Source of the DNA: Dermatemys mawii
Lineage: Eukaryota; Chordata; Testudines; Dermatemydidae
Direction: 5' to 3'
Assembly (NCBI GenBank): GCA_007922305.1
Contig: ML677366.1
Span: 9,389,615 to 9,453,614 of the forward strand
Length of the DNA: 64,000 nt
The notes below the pieces were generated by a model, which made no database searches, had not been told where the DNA came from, and was given only the letters and a program-made list of their open reading frames with translations. Shown piece by piece: positions 12,003-23,342 of this stretch. Position 1 is the first letter of the stretch. The number at the start of each line of letters is the position of its first letter. The position numbers and the translations under genes were made by a program.

Positions 12003-12592
12003 AATAAGGATACTCATAGATTTTAAGGCCAAGTGATCACCTAGTCTGAGCTCCTGTCTAACATAGGCCATAAGGTTCCCTGAATTAATTCCTGTTTGAA
12101 CTAGAGCATATCTTTCGGAAAAACATCCAATCTTGATTTAAATTTTCCAGTGATGGAAAATCTGCCATGGCTGTTGGTAAATTTTTCCAGTGGTTAATTA
12201 CTCTCACTATAAAAAAAAGAGGTGTGCGTTCTTTTTAGGTTGAATTTGTCTGGCTGCAACTTCCAGCCATTGGATCTCACTCTACCTTTGCTAGAAGAGC
12301 CCTTCATTGCCAAATTTCTGTTCCCCCATGTAGGTACTTATAGACTGTGATCAAGTGACTTCTTTATCTTCTCTTTGTTAAATTAAACAGAGTAAGCTGT
12401 TTGAGTCTTTCACTATAAAACAGGGTTTCTAATTCTTTCATCGTTCTCATGACTCTTCTCTGTTCCCTTTTTAATGTATCAACATCCTTCTTGAATTGTG
12501 GACACCAGACCTAGACATGGAAGTCCAGTCGCAGTTCAGCCAGTGCTAAATACACAGGTAATATAACCTCTCTACTCAATATTCCTCATGTT
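12003..12592 (-). mobile_element. CR1 LINE, 3' end, antisense
   Basis: Read on the minus strand, this is the C-terminal coding end and 3' untranslated tail of a chicken-repeat-1 (CR1) LINE. On the plus strand the diagnostic order is: ATAGATTTTAAGGCCA, GTGATCACCTAGTCTGA, AACATCCAATCTTGATTT, TGGTTAATTACTCTCAC, ACTTCCAGCCATTGGATC, CATGTAGGTACTTATAGAC, AACATCCTTCTTGAATTGTG, and CAGTGCTAAATACA. CR1 copies are normally 5'-truncated because reverse transcription stops early, and this one fits: only about 590 bp of the 3' end is present. The many substitutions, and the loss of any open frame, mark it as old. I am confident of the family from the conserved order of phrases. The subfamily is not determined. 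Confidence 0.88.
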
Positions 12593-13065
12593 TATAGTAG
12601 TAGGAGACATTGTGGTAACCAGAAAGGAGCATTCCAACAGAGATGTTATAGTAATATAAGGCCTGACATGACCACTGCCATTCTAACAACAGGTGCCCTG
12701 GTCACCAGGTTGTAGAGTCTAAGGCCTAGATACTGTTCTGACTAGATGATGGATGGAGAGTGGTACCCAGATGAACTAGGCCTAAATCTTCAAGAGTGAT
12801 GAGAGCTTTTGAGTGCCTCCATTTTTGGGTGCTCACCTTGATATAACTTAAAGAGATCTCATTTTTAGAAACTATTGGTCAACTACCCTCTGTATATGAA
12901 GCCCTTCTAGGATGTTTTAATTTGACCAGACAGAAATGGAATAATCCAAAATCACTGGTCTTTTTTTTTGAAAATTTAGGTTTAATGCAAGTGTTAAGAA
13001 ATAATTAAGAGGTAAAGTTGGCAGTCAAATTGTAGAAGACATTGGTTAAGGTCCTTTAATGCTTG
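12593..13065. other. Unique sequence, no gene seen
   Basis: Nothing is recognised between the CR1 tail and the ATATT array. Confidence 0.4.
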
Positions 13066-13114
13066 ATTATTATATTATATTATATTATATTATATTATAT
13101 TATATTATATTATA
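13066..13114. repeat. (TATTA)n microsatellite
   Basis: About nine near-perfect pentamer units adjoin the MIR that begins just downstream. Confidence 0.92.
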
Positions 13115-13117
13115 GAG

Positions 13118-13310
13118 AGGCAGTGTGAGAGAGGTGTATAGAGCACCAGCCAAGAGACCTTTGTCTATCTCCCAGCTCTGCGACTGGCACATTAGCTGAT
13201 TTTAGGCAAGTCACTTCTTATCTCTTTTTTTGCATGTGCAAAATGAGGATCTTCACCATATCCACCTTTGTGAGAAAAATTGGGATCTAGAGATGAAAAG
13301 TGCAAAATTT
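13118..13310 (+). mobile_element. MIR-like (CORE-SINE) copy
   Basis: The order GGCAGTGTGAGAGAGG, GAGCACCAGCCAAGAGACC, CCCAGCTCTGCGACTGGCAC, TTTTAGGCAAGTCACTTC and GCAAAATGAGGATCTTCACC follows the MIR consensus (tRNA-derived head, core, then the 'caagtcactt ... tctgtaaaatgggg' part). It is diverged. Confidence 0.7.
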
Positions 13311-16110
13311 TGTTGTGACTGGGGCATGCTGCTGTGTTCTCATTTCTTATTGCCAGGTGAGATCACAGAAAGGATGTTCTCACAGTGTTTTTAACTCTGA
13401 ACTTCATGAGGTGTACCCATACTTTGATGGAATCTGAAAGAGCGAGGGAGAACCTCTGAAAGATTCTAAGAGGGCCTGGATGATTCAGGGCCTAGCAGTG
13501 AGACACACAGATCATCTAAGTCAACAGTTCCACTTCTGTGGCACCTGACAGAGCAGTTGTTTGGCCTATTATTGCCTCCACTCCCAAACCAACTTTTTCT
13601 TTCCACCTCACTGTTGCCATTTAGCACAAATGTCTACTAGAGGAGGTGGCAGTTAAGTCATCTGTTTTACTTTCCACCTCAGCCAGTCACCCTGTTGCTC
13701 CAATGATCCGATTGACAAAACAGGAAGAGTCTTTCTAAGATCTAACAACACTCTGGAGATGCAGGCAGTAGACAATGCATGATTGTACTGTGACTTTAGA
13801 GCAACCCCAGCTTCTGTCAGTGGCTGTGTGCCAAACAGCTCAGCCTGTAGAGAACAACCACTTTTAGAATGCTGAACGTTGAAAGAGGAGAATTAGTCAA
13901 CTTCCCTCCCAAGCTACCAGTAGTGGCAGCACTAGCAGAAGAAAGGCAGGGCACATCTGAAACTGTGGCAAAAGGGAATAGATGGATTGGAAAGACCATT
14001 TTACCTCCCCCGTTGTGATCCTTCCCTTTCATACATGTTCAAAGGTACAAAAAATAGCAGGTACTCAGGGATGAAAGAGAAGTAGCTTTTCAAAAGTTAA
14101 ATGGACTTCACGCCAACCATTATGTGAAGTAGAATCTCTGTTGGAGTGGTGTAACTGGATAGAAGCCACTTTCTAGCTTAGACAAAAGCCACTGCTGGTG
14201 AGAAATAGTTCTAAGCCACAAAGGTGAATCCAGATCTGAACTGCCACAAAGTTTGGAGGTGATTGGATGCAGAGTTTTGTCTCAGGCTCATCTCTAAAAC
14301 AGACTCCTACCATCAGTTTAGTCAGTCCAACACCTTACATATGACAGTGGCCAACAGTCAATGCTTCCAAAAGAAAACTAACTGAGCCCACTGTGTGATG
14401 CTTTACTGGAAGAAAATTCCTTCCTAACCTTTACTGGAGATCAGTTTGCACCAGGAATAATAAAAATCAATGTCTATTAGTGACACTTTCCTTATTTATG
14501 GTTCTTGTATATGTACATTAGCTTTAACGTCACATTTATATGGAGACTCTTATGCCACAGAACTTTACAAAGTAATTTATTTATACACTATGTGCCCAAT
14601 TTTTTTCTCATTCATATCAGTTTCACCCTTGTGTAATGCCACTGACTTCAGTGGAATTACTCCTGATTAGCACCAATTTGAGAGGATAATCAGACCCTAG
14701 GTAAGCAAGAATCCCTTTACATGTCACTGAAATATTAGATACCTGGAAAAAGTGAGGAAGAGAGAGATTAAGGAAACATTTTCAGAAGTGTGCTCTAATT
14801 CTAGGTGTTTCAAATTTGTCTGACACTGAGCACTCAAATTTATGGTACTTGAAAATACTGGCATAAGTGACTTGCCCAAAATCTGTTGAAAAGTATTGGC
14901 AGACCAGGACCAATAGTTTCGGTGTTCTTGGTTCCCTACCCTGCGCACTAACCTTTGGATAACACTGCCCATAAACTAAAACTATGTGTAAATTGCACTT
15001 AACTCCAATTTTCACTTTATATTATGATGCTTTCATAGTCATAGGGAAATACCTAGATTTCGATCAAAACTTGGGCCCGCTTCTTATAAGTATCTTGTAA
15101 CTATTGACCCACATATACTTCACATTTTGTCAGAGAAAAATACAGTGAATATTGCTAGGGGAAGAAAAACAAAAACAAAATGATTATCCCTTGTAACGTA
15201 ATTAGCAATTCAAAAGGGTAAATTACTGACACGCTCTGTAATTTTTTTCATTTGATAATTAACAACAGAAGTATTAATGATAAGTTTATCAAATTACCAT
15301 ATAATTATGATGTTTTCTCTTCATTTAGTCATGTATATTGTACAAATCTTGTTAAGATTTATATATTAATAGCTAAAATATTATTTAATAGCCTAGTGGA
15401 ATTATAATATACTCTAGTAAGTATAAGAAATGTTGAGCTGTCCTAACTAGTTATCTACTTATACAAGAGCAATTCCTAGTGCAGGGAGGTGTCACTGCCC
15501 AAACTCAAATTAACGATCAAATGGCAAACTATAATAGGTCAGAGTATTCTCAGGTTCAAAGCCCTAGAAATGTCACATCTCTGACTCATCTTAACTTCAT
15601 TGGGAATAAAAGCCAAGAGTGGAACAAATGTATTCATAACTGAGTGTTGAGGGCAAACGCATGCTGGTGGCAATGTTGTTTCTCGGATTAATTAATCTCA
15701 TAACATTTCCATAATACAGTTTTACTCAGTGTACTTTTCATAATCTAATTTTAGCCAAACTGTTTTGCACAATCTGCTCAAAATGTGTTTATGATTCTGA
15801 ATTGTTGGAGTTCCCTTTTCATTTTGTGCTTTAGTGCCTCTATGAAATCTGCCTAAATTGGTGAAATAAATGCAGAGAACACAACCAAAAACAAACAAAC
15901 AAAAAACTCTGAATAGTCTATTGTTTAAGCAAATTCACTTCAGATAGGTTTGCAGTCCATTTATATTCACTCTCTGTCAATACCCTACCAGCTGTGTGTC
16001 TAGTAGGAGCTCTGGTTAAAAGAGTGAATTTTGAGGCATATTGCAGAATTGTTTTGACAAGGGAATTTTGAATTTGTTAGTGGAAGTAAGGTCATTTTAA
16101 AGCTGATTCT
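13311..16110. other. Unique AT-rich stretch; possible conserved non-coding part at 15170-15560
   Basis: No gene is seen. Around 14600-14690 the words CACTGACTTCAGTGGAATTA and CTCCTGATTAGCACCAATTT resemble a small interspersed repeat whose relatives occur at 25729 and 39825. From 15170 to 15560 the sequence is free of known repeats and rich in TAATTA/ATTAAT words, which would suit homeodomain sites, but base composition alone gives such words. There is a short (CAAA)n run at 15888-15905. Confidence 0.35.
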
Positions 16111-16429
16111 AAGGGGTTATCTACACTAGGACATCCAGGAAAGTCAGTCTGAATTAACTAAAGCTTTGAATTTGAAGTAGATTAGTTAAACTGCATTAAA
16201 TTCCTTTGTGGCTGCATGTTCCTGTGGTCCTGTGTGTTATTTAGGGGGAAAAAATGGCCTTAATTCAGTTTAGTTTAGTTCACTTTGGAAGTGAACTGAG
16301 GCCACTTTAATTCTGAACAAGGGTATTCACACAGGGGTTTAATGACGTTTTATTAATCCACTTCAAATTCATGTCTGTAGTTAATTTTGATTAATTTTCC
16401 TGTGTGTCCCTGTGTAGACAAGTCCTTAG
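16111..16429. mobile_element. Short non-autonomous DNA transposon (MITE), copy 2 of 2
   Basis: This is the same family as 470-761. The left end is GGTTATCTACACTAGGACAT and the right end is ATTTTCCTGTGTGTCC then CTGTGTAGACAAGTCC, which form inverted repeats. The interior shares AATTCAGTTTAGTTTAGTT and GGTATTCACACAGGGG with copy 1. It is about 30 bp longer than copy 1. Its right edge meets the broken 3' edge of the pol fragment that follows. Confidence 0.75.
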
Positions 16430-16554
16430 TCACCCGTATCCAGTTTGGGGACAGAAACAGCCTACGTGACTTAATCAAAATAGCTTGAATTTCAAGTTGT
16501 GAATATGCAGGTGAATGAGATACAGCTGGTGGTAAGGCCAGCCTGTCTAAGAGC

Positions 16555-17165
16555 ATCTAGCAGTGCTTCTACTTTTTCTAGGTGCGTTTCCCAGTTAGTT
16601 CTATGGATAACTACATCATCTAAACTACAGCAGTCATAGTTATTTGTCCATTAATCGTTGGAATGTTGCGAGGACTGCATGGAGTCCGAAAGGAAGGATG
16701 GTATGTTGGAAGTGGCCATGGGGTGCAGAGAAGGTGCTCTCCTTGGTGTCCTCAGTCAGGAGGATCTGCCAATAGATTTTTGTCAGGTCCAAAGTGGCCA
16801 AGTATCAGGTCTTGCCTAATTGATCCACTAGCTCACCGATGCATGGTATTGGGTAGACATTAGTAGATATTTCGTTCAACTTCTGGAATTTGTTACATAA
16901 CCTCAGGGTGCCGTCAGGCTTGTGGACCAGGACGATAGGAATGGACCTCTGACTATGGGATTCTTCAATAACCCTGAGTTCCAGCAGCCTCCTCACTTCC
17001 ATCCTAATTTCTTCTCTTTTTACCTCTGGTATTCAGTACGGTTTTATCATTACCCTTGCTCTGGGACAGGTGACAATATTGTGTTGGACCATCGTCATAC
17101 TGCCTAGCTGTGTCGAAAACATGTCTTGGTTCCACTGAATCATATCAATGACCTCTGTTCATTGT
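16555..17165 (-). pseudogene. Reverse transcriptase of the pol fragment, broken
   Basis: On the minus strand this begins with a gypsy-type leader (ELTPEQ, a stop, then a run ending QDMFST) and passes through VKREEIRMEVRRLLEL, the conserved VIEESHS and KPDGTLR boxes, LTKIYWQILL, and LPFGLH. It ends at SLDDVVIH followed by THLEKVEALL. Stop codons interrupt the leader and the core. The Tyr of the YxDD box appears to be replaced, although both Asp codons remain. The trace fades before 16430, so the thumb, RNase H and anything downstream are lost. It is part of the larger entry 16430-18460. Confidence 0.83.
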
Positions 17166-17639
17166 TCCGGGGTTAATTCAGGGGAAAACGCACCTGCCTT
17201 TGTGGGCCATCTGCCTGGGGTGGAGCTCCCTTGATGACCAGGCATGTCTCTTGGTCACTCCCAGTTTTAGTAAATTGCTGTGGTAGATTTGATCTGGCCT
17301 TTGGTGGTCTGGTTGCTTTACCTTATAGTCCACCTCCCCAGTGGCTTCCACTATCTCATATGGCCTGTGACAGCTGGCCAGGAGCTTGCTTTCTGTTGTC
17401 AGCAACAGCACCCGTTCTTGTGGCTGAAATCTCTGTGTTTCCATGAGATGGTTGTATTAGGTCCGCTGGGCCTCTTGTGCATTCTCCAAATGCTCCAGTA
17501 CTATGGTGGCCACTTGGGCTATTCGCTCTCTCATCTGTGCCACAAGCTCAGTGACGTTCTTCCTCGTGTTGGGCTGTTCTTCCCAATCCTCCTCGGCAAT
17601 ATCTAATATGCTGCGTGGGTGGTGCCTTATAGTAGCTCA

Positions 17640-18180
17640 AAGTGGGAGAATCCAGTAGACATCTAGGGAACCTCCCGTATTGCGAACATCAGGTATGGTA
17701 GAAGGGCATCCCAATCTTTTCTGTCCTGGGCCACCACCTTCCGGATCATGCTTTTGAGGGTACAATTACACCGCTCAACTAGGCCATCTGTTTGAGGATG
17801 TTTGAAGATGATTGACTGAAGTCTGCAAGTCTTGGATGTGGAGCAGGATACATAAGTCCCTCATTAATCTTGATATGAAGGGAGGCCCTTGATCGGTCAG
17901 GATCTCTTCAGGATGCCCACTCTAGCAAAAATCTGGAATGGTTCTTTTGCTATTGCATCGGATATGGGGCTTCTTAGGGGAATGGCTTCTGGGTATTGCA
18001 AGGCATCGTCAAGAATGACAAATATATTTCAATGCCTCCGGGCCTATCTTTCTAGTGGGCCAACTAGATCCATTGCTATTCTTTCAGAAGGGACTTCAAT
18101 CACTGGCAAGGGTACCAACAGGGCTCTTAAATAAGATTGGGGGCTGTGCAGCTAGCATTCGGGCAGGAGGCACAAGAGCA
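17640..18180 (-). pseudogene. Integrase core of the pol fragment, DDE triad still visible
   Basis: This is the central domain of the element's integrase, which would cut and join element DNA into the host genome. On the minus strand the first catalytic Asp lies in AMDLVGPL and the second in LTDQG. The Glu lies in the phrase QTDGLVERC, about 35-40 codons further on after at least one frameshift. Downstream, LPYLMFAIREVP is also typical of gypsy-class integrases. All three acidic residues survive although the reading frame does not, so the gene cannot be translated as a unit. It is part of the larger entry 16430-18460. Confidence 0.85.
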
Positions 18181-18460
18181 TTGGCATTTTGCCCGTACTC
18201 TTGGCCAGTAAAACCTCCTTAAGATTCTATACAGGGTCTTATCTACTCCCAGATGTCCCACAAATAAATAAGTGTGAGCTAACGCTAACACTGCTCTTAT
18301 GTGCTTCCAATACTAAGAGCTGCTCTACTTCCTCTACCCGTATTTGTGCTACTCGATACAATAGATCACATCTGACCACACAGTATGGCCCTGGGCCGTT
18401 GGTTTTCCCCTCTACTGCAGCTTTCTGCTTAGAACTGCATTGCAAGGGTATTGCTGAATA

Positions 18461-18612
18461 GGCTTTAAGGGCCTGATTTTCAAAGGTATTTGAGCGCCTA
18501 CAGCTACAGCTAGGCACCTAATGAGATTTTGAGAAGCACTTTAGCAGGTTAGGTGCCTAATTCCCAGTGAAATCATACACCATTCTGAAAATACCACTAG
18601 GCTCTCATTTGA
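18461..18612. repeat. Small inverted-repeat element ('gggcctgattttcaaaggt' type)
   Basis: It begins GGGCCTGATTTTCAAAGGT and contains GCACCTAATGAGATTTTGAG, GTTAGGTGCCTAATTCCCAG and a distant complementary end with CATTCTGAAAATACCA. Words of this type recur at 39559-39690, 43665-43965 and 62455-62650. I recall them as a frequent palindromic repeat in turtle genomes. It abuts the upstream end of the pol fragment. Confidence 0.5.
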
Positions 18613-21600
18613 CTATTTTGGTCCCAAAATATCTTTACAAATCTGTGCCTAGCTGCATTAATGTAGCCAGGATGGGAGGAGCAGGTCTCAACAGTAAGGT
18701 TGTTGTCAAATAAAATTCAGGGATGAAATCTTGACTCTGCTGAAAGGAATAACAAAACACCCATTGCCTTCAGTGAGGGTGGAATTTCACCCCAGGTGTT
18801 TTGGTAGATCTGTGAGGGCCAGTTTGCAGCACATTTGGCTACAGTATGCCTGCCTCTAACCAGTATTGTTAGCCTTCAGCTTTCATAAGCATTACAGTCA
18901 TTCACTTTTTTATTTAAAAAATATGAATTTCCCTCTTTCGTTTCGATTCCCGGCTGCACGAAAGGGTCTGATGACACCTTACAAAGTTGCCATTACATTG
19001 CTGATATTAGTATTAATCATGTGCCACTTGATACTGTAATTGAATAGTTTTTACACAGATGATATTAACTGATAAAATATGGCATCCTCATGAGAAATCA
19101 TTACCTTGAAATATTGGCATTATAATATGTTAATTTCTATGGAGGATTCGACTACAGATATATGAGGAAATGTAAATTTCCCAGCACTTCTGCTGACAAT
19201 TTCCATGTCAACATAACTCTTAGGAATTTGTATTCACTATTTTGTGATGACTTATATGATGATGTATAACAGCTTAAGGGGATTTTAAAATGCAGTATTT
19301 TGACTAATATGGTTTGGTAAATAACATACAGGAGAATTTCTTCTTTTCAATTTCTGGAACACCGATGCAAACCTCCGATATCAAAAATCATCACCACTCC
19401 AAGTGAAAACTGCTTCTGCACTTCCTGGGATAACTCTGAGCTCTTGATGGGAAAAACCAAACCAAACCAAAAACAAACAAAACAACAACCAGGCCTGGAC
19501 TGTATTCATTTGCTATTCAGAGGCCAAAGGGATTCTGAGGGTAACCACCAAAGCTCATGTGTGGGTAATATAAATGAAGGATCATATTGAAAAGTAGACA
19601 TAGATAGATGTGGATGAGCAGAAAAATAGATGTCCGCATTCTGATTCACCTATGTTTAATGATGAGTTTAATTTTGCAAATCATGATCAGTAATACATGT
19701 TCCAAGAAGCTTTTCCCGCACCGTGGGTACCTGATGCATCACATTTACGTAACTCCACTTGCTTCAGTGGTGTCTGGTTTATGATAGCCTGTTGCCTGTG
19801 ATCTCTCTTAGTATTATTAGATGAAACCAAAGAATGCATGGGAAAAAATGGTAACCTGAAGAGAGAAGAAAAGATAGCACTAGTAGTATTGAGCCTATAC
19901 GGCCCTCTTAATGGCTAAATCTGAATTAATTGGTGTTATTTGTGTCTTTGATAGGCAAATACAAGCCCCAGAGGCGAGGGGATTCTCTTGAAACAAGTGG
20001 CCACTTGGGAGAGCTGTCCCCAGTCCAATCACATCATGGGCTCATTTGTCTCCCACAGTAATTCACTGCTCACTTCAGTTCCTTTAAATGTAAAACAGCT
20101 GCTGCCGCTTAGCCTTCCTTTAAGGTACCTATCAACAGCATTAAGCCAACCCTGAAAGCGGCCCATCCCATAATATTCTCCCACACAGTGCTCATTGGGA
20201 AACAATTAACTCTTGATTTGAGATCCCCTCGAAGAATCCTCCCTGCACCCTCTCATCTGCCACGACCCCTTCCATTATTCCCTCCCTACTTGGGTAGGGA
20301 TAGCTTTCTCTGTTCGGCACATCTCAGATCTGGCAGCTGTTTGCAAACAGTAACCAGTACACAGTACTTAGGGGAGTTACAGAATTGCCATTTTTATTTT
20401 ATTAGCTTTGCCCTACTCATCCTTACATGTCGGAAGAACTCAAGGCTACCACATCAGAACAGACCAGCACTTTGTCACGAATTGCTTTGCAAACAGATCC
20501 TTTCTTCCCCCCTCCCTCAGTGTATTTAGGGGGTCTCGTTCATTTCACACATCTTTGGCACCGGCATTGCCCCTCGATTCCCTCAGTCTCAAGTGATATG
20601 ATGAACTTGAGATTAATCGGTTTTAAGGAGAAGCATCTGGCTCTGAGCTAATAAAATATCAATTTGTAACGAAGAGGAAAAGTGCTTAGTCAGATGTTTG
20701 CATGCACAGGGTTTTGAGACCCAATTAGACTTGGAAAGTTTAATGCCACTTGTGAATTTATCCTGGGCTCAGAGCACTTCACATCTTTCAATGTGGTCTC
20801 AACTTTCTCCAAAGCGCTGCGGTTTTGGAACTGCACCTTTACTATCGTCAATAGCAAAACTGAACTCCTGATTCTAAATTTCCCCCTCCCACTTCCTCCC
20901 CTTTTCCTAATGGATTCCTGGCCTCTTGCTGCGATGTTAAACTGGCAACATCCTTGATCCAGTCAGACAGACACTCAATAGCCAACTTCTGGAAAACCTT
21001 CCCCCTCACTGGATGTATCTGACACAAACCAGCTGAGGATATTGCATTGCCAGAAAGTGTTACAGCTGGACTGCCTGACAGATTGGCAGCACACCGGCTG
21101 ATTTGAGGACCTTATTCAGGGGCCGGCAAACTATTCACCGTCCAGGCATGGAGCCACTAATCACAGTTTACATTAGGCAATCAGATACTTTTCCACTACT
21201 GAATAGTGTGTTCGGTTCTTTCACCTTACAGGACCCTGCGTGCGAGGCTACAGTACCTTTGCTCTGTGCTTCACATCTGTACCATATTTTAAACAATATC
21301 TAAAACATAACAATTAATGTGAGCTCAGTGAAGTTCAAGCTAGAAGTGCCTGAATCTTCCCTGTTCTGATTCCGCCTGAATACTCACCAATCTGACATGT
21401 CATTCTTCTCTGGTGAGTCATTTGATTAATTTAACTCCATGGATTACCTAATACAGACATGAATATCCTTATGGAAAATTCCTAGAGAATTTAATATACA
21501 AGAATGACCTTTTTTTAGATTTTTGAATCATTTTCTAGAATTGGGAATTATATTCTGCTATAGAATTCTGCAAGTGGTTTCACCCACCCCTCTCCTATTC

Positions 21601-22254
21601 CTATAGAATAGATCTTTATTAAATCTAGAGTTTTTAGGGCAATTTTTATATTACTTTATTGACTTAATCTCATCTATACTGGAATTTTCCATTAAAGTAT
21701 GAAGCAATGCTCCACTCGTCCCCAAATACTTCTTCTGTGTTGGCTAGTCATGTGGCTGCAGATACCCACACATGCAAAAGAAGTATGTTGGAATGTGGAA
21801 CTAGTATTGCATAATTAACAATGAAGAAGAAGATATACTAATTAGAAGTTCTGGGAACCAGAATTTCTGGTCCCTGGGGGTGGGGGGAATGATTCTGTAC
21901 TGGAACAAAAAGCTGAAACTTTGAAATTTCCTATTACATGAAAATTTTTAAAAGCGTCCATTTAGGATCACTAAAACACATGAATTTGACCTTTATGTTG
22001 TATTATAACATTAAATATAATAAGTACATTATGCATCATACTAAATATAACATATAAACACAACATACTAGTAGAATTAATATTGTAATATCACATAAAC
22101 ATAAACATGAAATGAACTGAAATGTTTTGACATTGTTAAAATGGAACATTTCAACTTTCCCATCAAGATATTTGGTCAAAATCAACGTACACCTGCAAAA
22201 TGTTTCAGTTTTGCAAACCTGAATTTCGTGATGGAAAACTGACCATCTGTGATA
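18613..22254. other. Mostly unique stretch with candidate conserved non-coding segments
   Basis: No gene is seen. Segments 18890-19330 and 20000-21100 carry no repeat I recognise and have locally mixed base composition, unlike the surrounding AT-rich DNA. A simple (CAAA)-type array lies at 19452-19489. The short frames at 20188-20651 overlap in three phases and show no protein family. At 18950-18975 the words GTTTCGATTCCCGGC resemble a tRNA T-arm, but no tRNA body is present. Confidence 0.35.
21900..22230. repeat. Diverged 'gaaaatttca'-type interspersed repeat
   Basis: Words GCTGAAACTTTGAAATTTCC, GAAATGTTTTGACATTG, GGAACATTTCAACTTTCCC and AATGTTTCAGTTTTGC match the style of 5780-6360 and 29205-29400. 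It is interrupted by AT-rich sequence rich in CATATAA/ATAACAT. Confidence 0.4.
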
Positions 22255-22470
22255 CTAAGTAAGAGGGTCCCAGTCAAGTTGTTACAAGAGCCATCACAAT
22301 CACAACTGACATTAATTAACTCATTCCTCTCAACATTTCTAACAGAGAACTCAAGGCCACAAAGACTCAGTTTCTCCATCTGGACTAATGCTACTTACCC
22401 ACCTTTGTAAAGGGCTTTGAGATGCACCCATGAAAAGTGTTTTGAAAGTGCTAATTAATTTGACTGACCA
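22255..22470 (+). mobile_element. MIR-like (CORE-SINE) copy
   Basis: The diagnostic 3' half is clear: AAGACTCAGTTTCTCCATCT, then TACCCACCTTTGTAAAGGG, CTTTGAGATGCACCCATGAA and AGTGTTTTGAAAGTGCTAAT. The 5' half is poorly conserved. Confidence 0.7.
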
Positions 22471-22723
22471 AAGCCCCTGTACAAATGATTGGATCATGTG
22501 AGTAAATGGGAACACATCCCATTTTCCATGCATGAAATAAGAATCTACTTTTGGCCCCATTGGTATCTTCACAGAGCTGAAGCTTACAAGTGTATTTCTT
22601 TCCTTCCTGAAAAGTCTAGGGTACAACAACAAATAAGTAACTCTCGTGATGAAACATGAGCTTTGTGAGAGCAAAAGGAAATTTATTAGGCAAATATACT
22701 GTATTACGCTAACAAGCGGGCAT

Positions 22724-22767
<44 letters not shown>

Positions 22768-23342
22768 AGAGTCTGAGTGAGAACAGAGTAGACTTGAGAA
22801 ATGTATTACCCATCCAGGCAACTTTGATGGGCCACTAATAAAATTAAGTGTTGGAACGTAACATGTTTTAATATTATGGACATGCTCCAAGCAACACAAG
22901 TGCTCCGTTTTCTTTCCCACACCCAGCCTAGACTAATCCATTTAGAGATAAATTTACATTTTATTTCTCCAAACCTATTAGCATTAATTTAAAGGTCAGC
23001 GCTGAAAGCCAGCCTCAGAAGCTAATGTGCCAGGGTACTGCACTTCGTTACCAGACAAGGGCACATGGGTCTCTTACCCACTGAGTCTCACAAGAATTTT
23101 TTATTTAAGTGTGTCCCTCCATCGTGAACATTAAAATAAGTTCATGGAAATGCTCATGGCTCCCTCTGAAAATCAGTTGGCTCTTTATTTATTTATAATA
23201 TCTGGGGGGAAATAAATCTGCCTAGGAAGTGCACTAGAAGAGTCATTGACAACTCTCGGGAATCTTAGAAAGAACATTCTGTCTGGAAACAGATCTGCTC
23301 TTACAAGTCAGTGTGCCCTGAGCTTCCTTGCCCTATCCATTA
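22471..23342. other. Unique sequence with a CA microsatellite, no gene seen
   Basis: The 189-codon minus-strand frame (22351-22920), the longest in the window, runs through the CA/GC repeat. That gives it a Cys-Val string followed by Arg-Ala. It also overlaps the MIR, so it is not a gene. Confidence 0.55.
22723..22765. repeat. (GC)n(CA)n compound microsatellite
   Basis: A GCGCGCGCGC tract runs directly into about fifteen CA units. Alternating purine-pyrimidine of this kind can adopt Z-DNA. Confidence 0.93.

Larger units (their letters stand above)
16430..18460 (-). pseudogene. Decayed Ty3/gypsy-class pol fragment, integrase then reverse transcriptase (Gmr1-like order)
   Basis: Read on the minus strand from 18460 to 16430, the traces are as follows. 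An integrase N-terminal region (about 18460-18200) carries the phrase LLYRVAQI. The integrase core has its first Asp in IAMDLVGPL (about 18070), its second in LTDQG (about 17893), and its Glu in GLVERC (about 17775). A GPY-type C-terminal region (17444-17178) contains SCHRPYEIVEATGEVDYK. About 30 bp later, after a frame change, comes the reverse-transcriptase N-terminal part (IPEVKREEI, then VIEESHSQRS and LVHKPDGTLRLC at 17002-16805). It continues with LPFGLH (about 16680) and a damaged active-site box, SLDDVV in place of YxDD (about 16620). Frameshifts and stop codons run throughout, and gag, protease, RNase H and LTRs are not seen, so it is dead. Ordinary Ty3/gypsy elements place integrase after reverse transcriptase. 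The reverse order here matches the Gmr1-like group described from fish and other deuterostomes. That assignment is inferred from domain order and memory. Confidence 0.85.

Noticed and set aside
18945..18975. tRNA T-arm-like words (GTTTCGATTCCCGGC)
   Set aside because: There is no box A, anticodon arm or matching acceptor strand upstream, so it is not a tRNA gene.
22351..22920. 189-codon minus-strand open frame
   Set aside because: It runs through a GC/CA microsatellite, giving a Cys-Val string, and overlaps a MIR. It has no domain.
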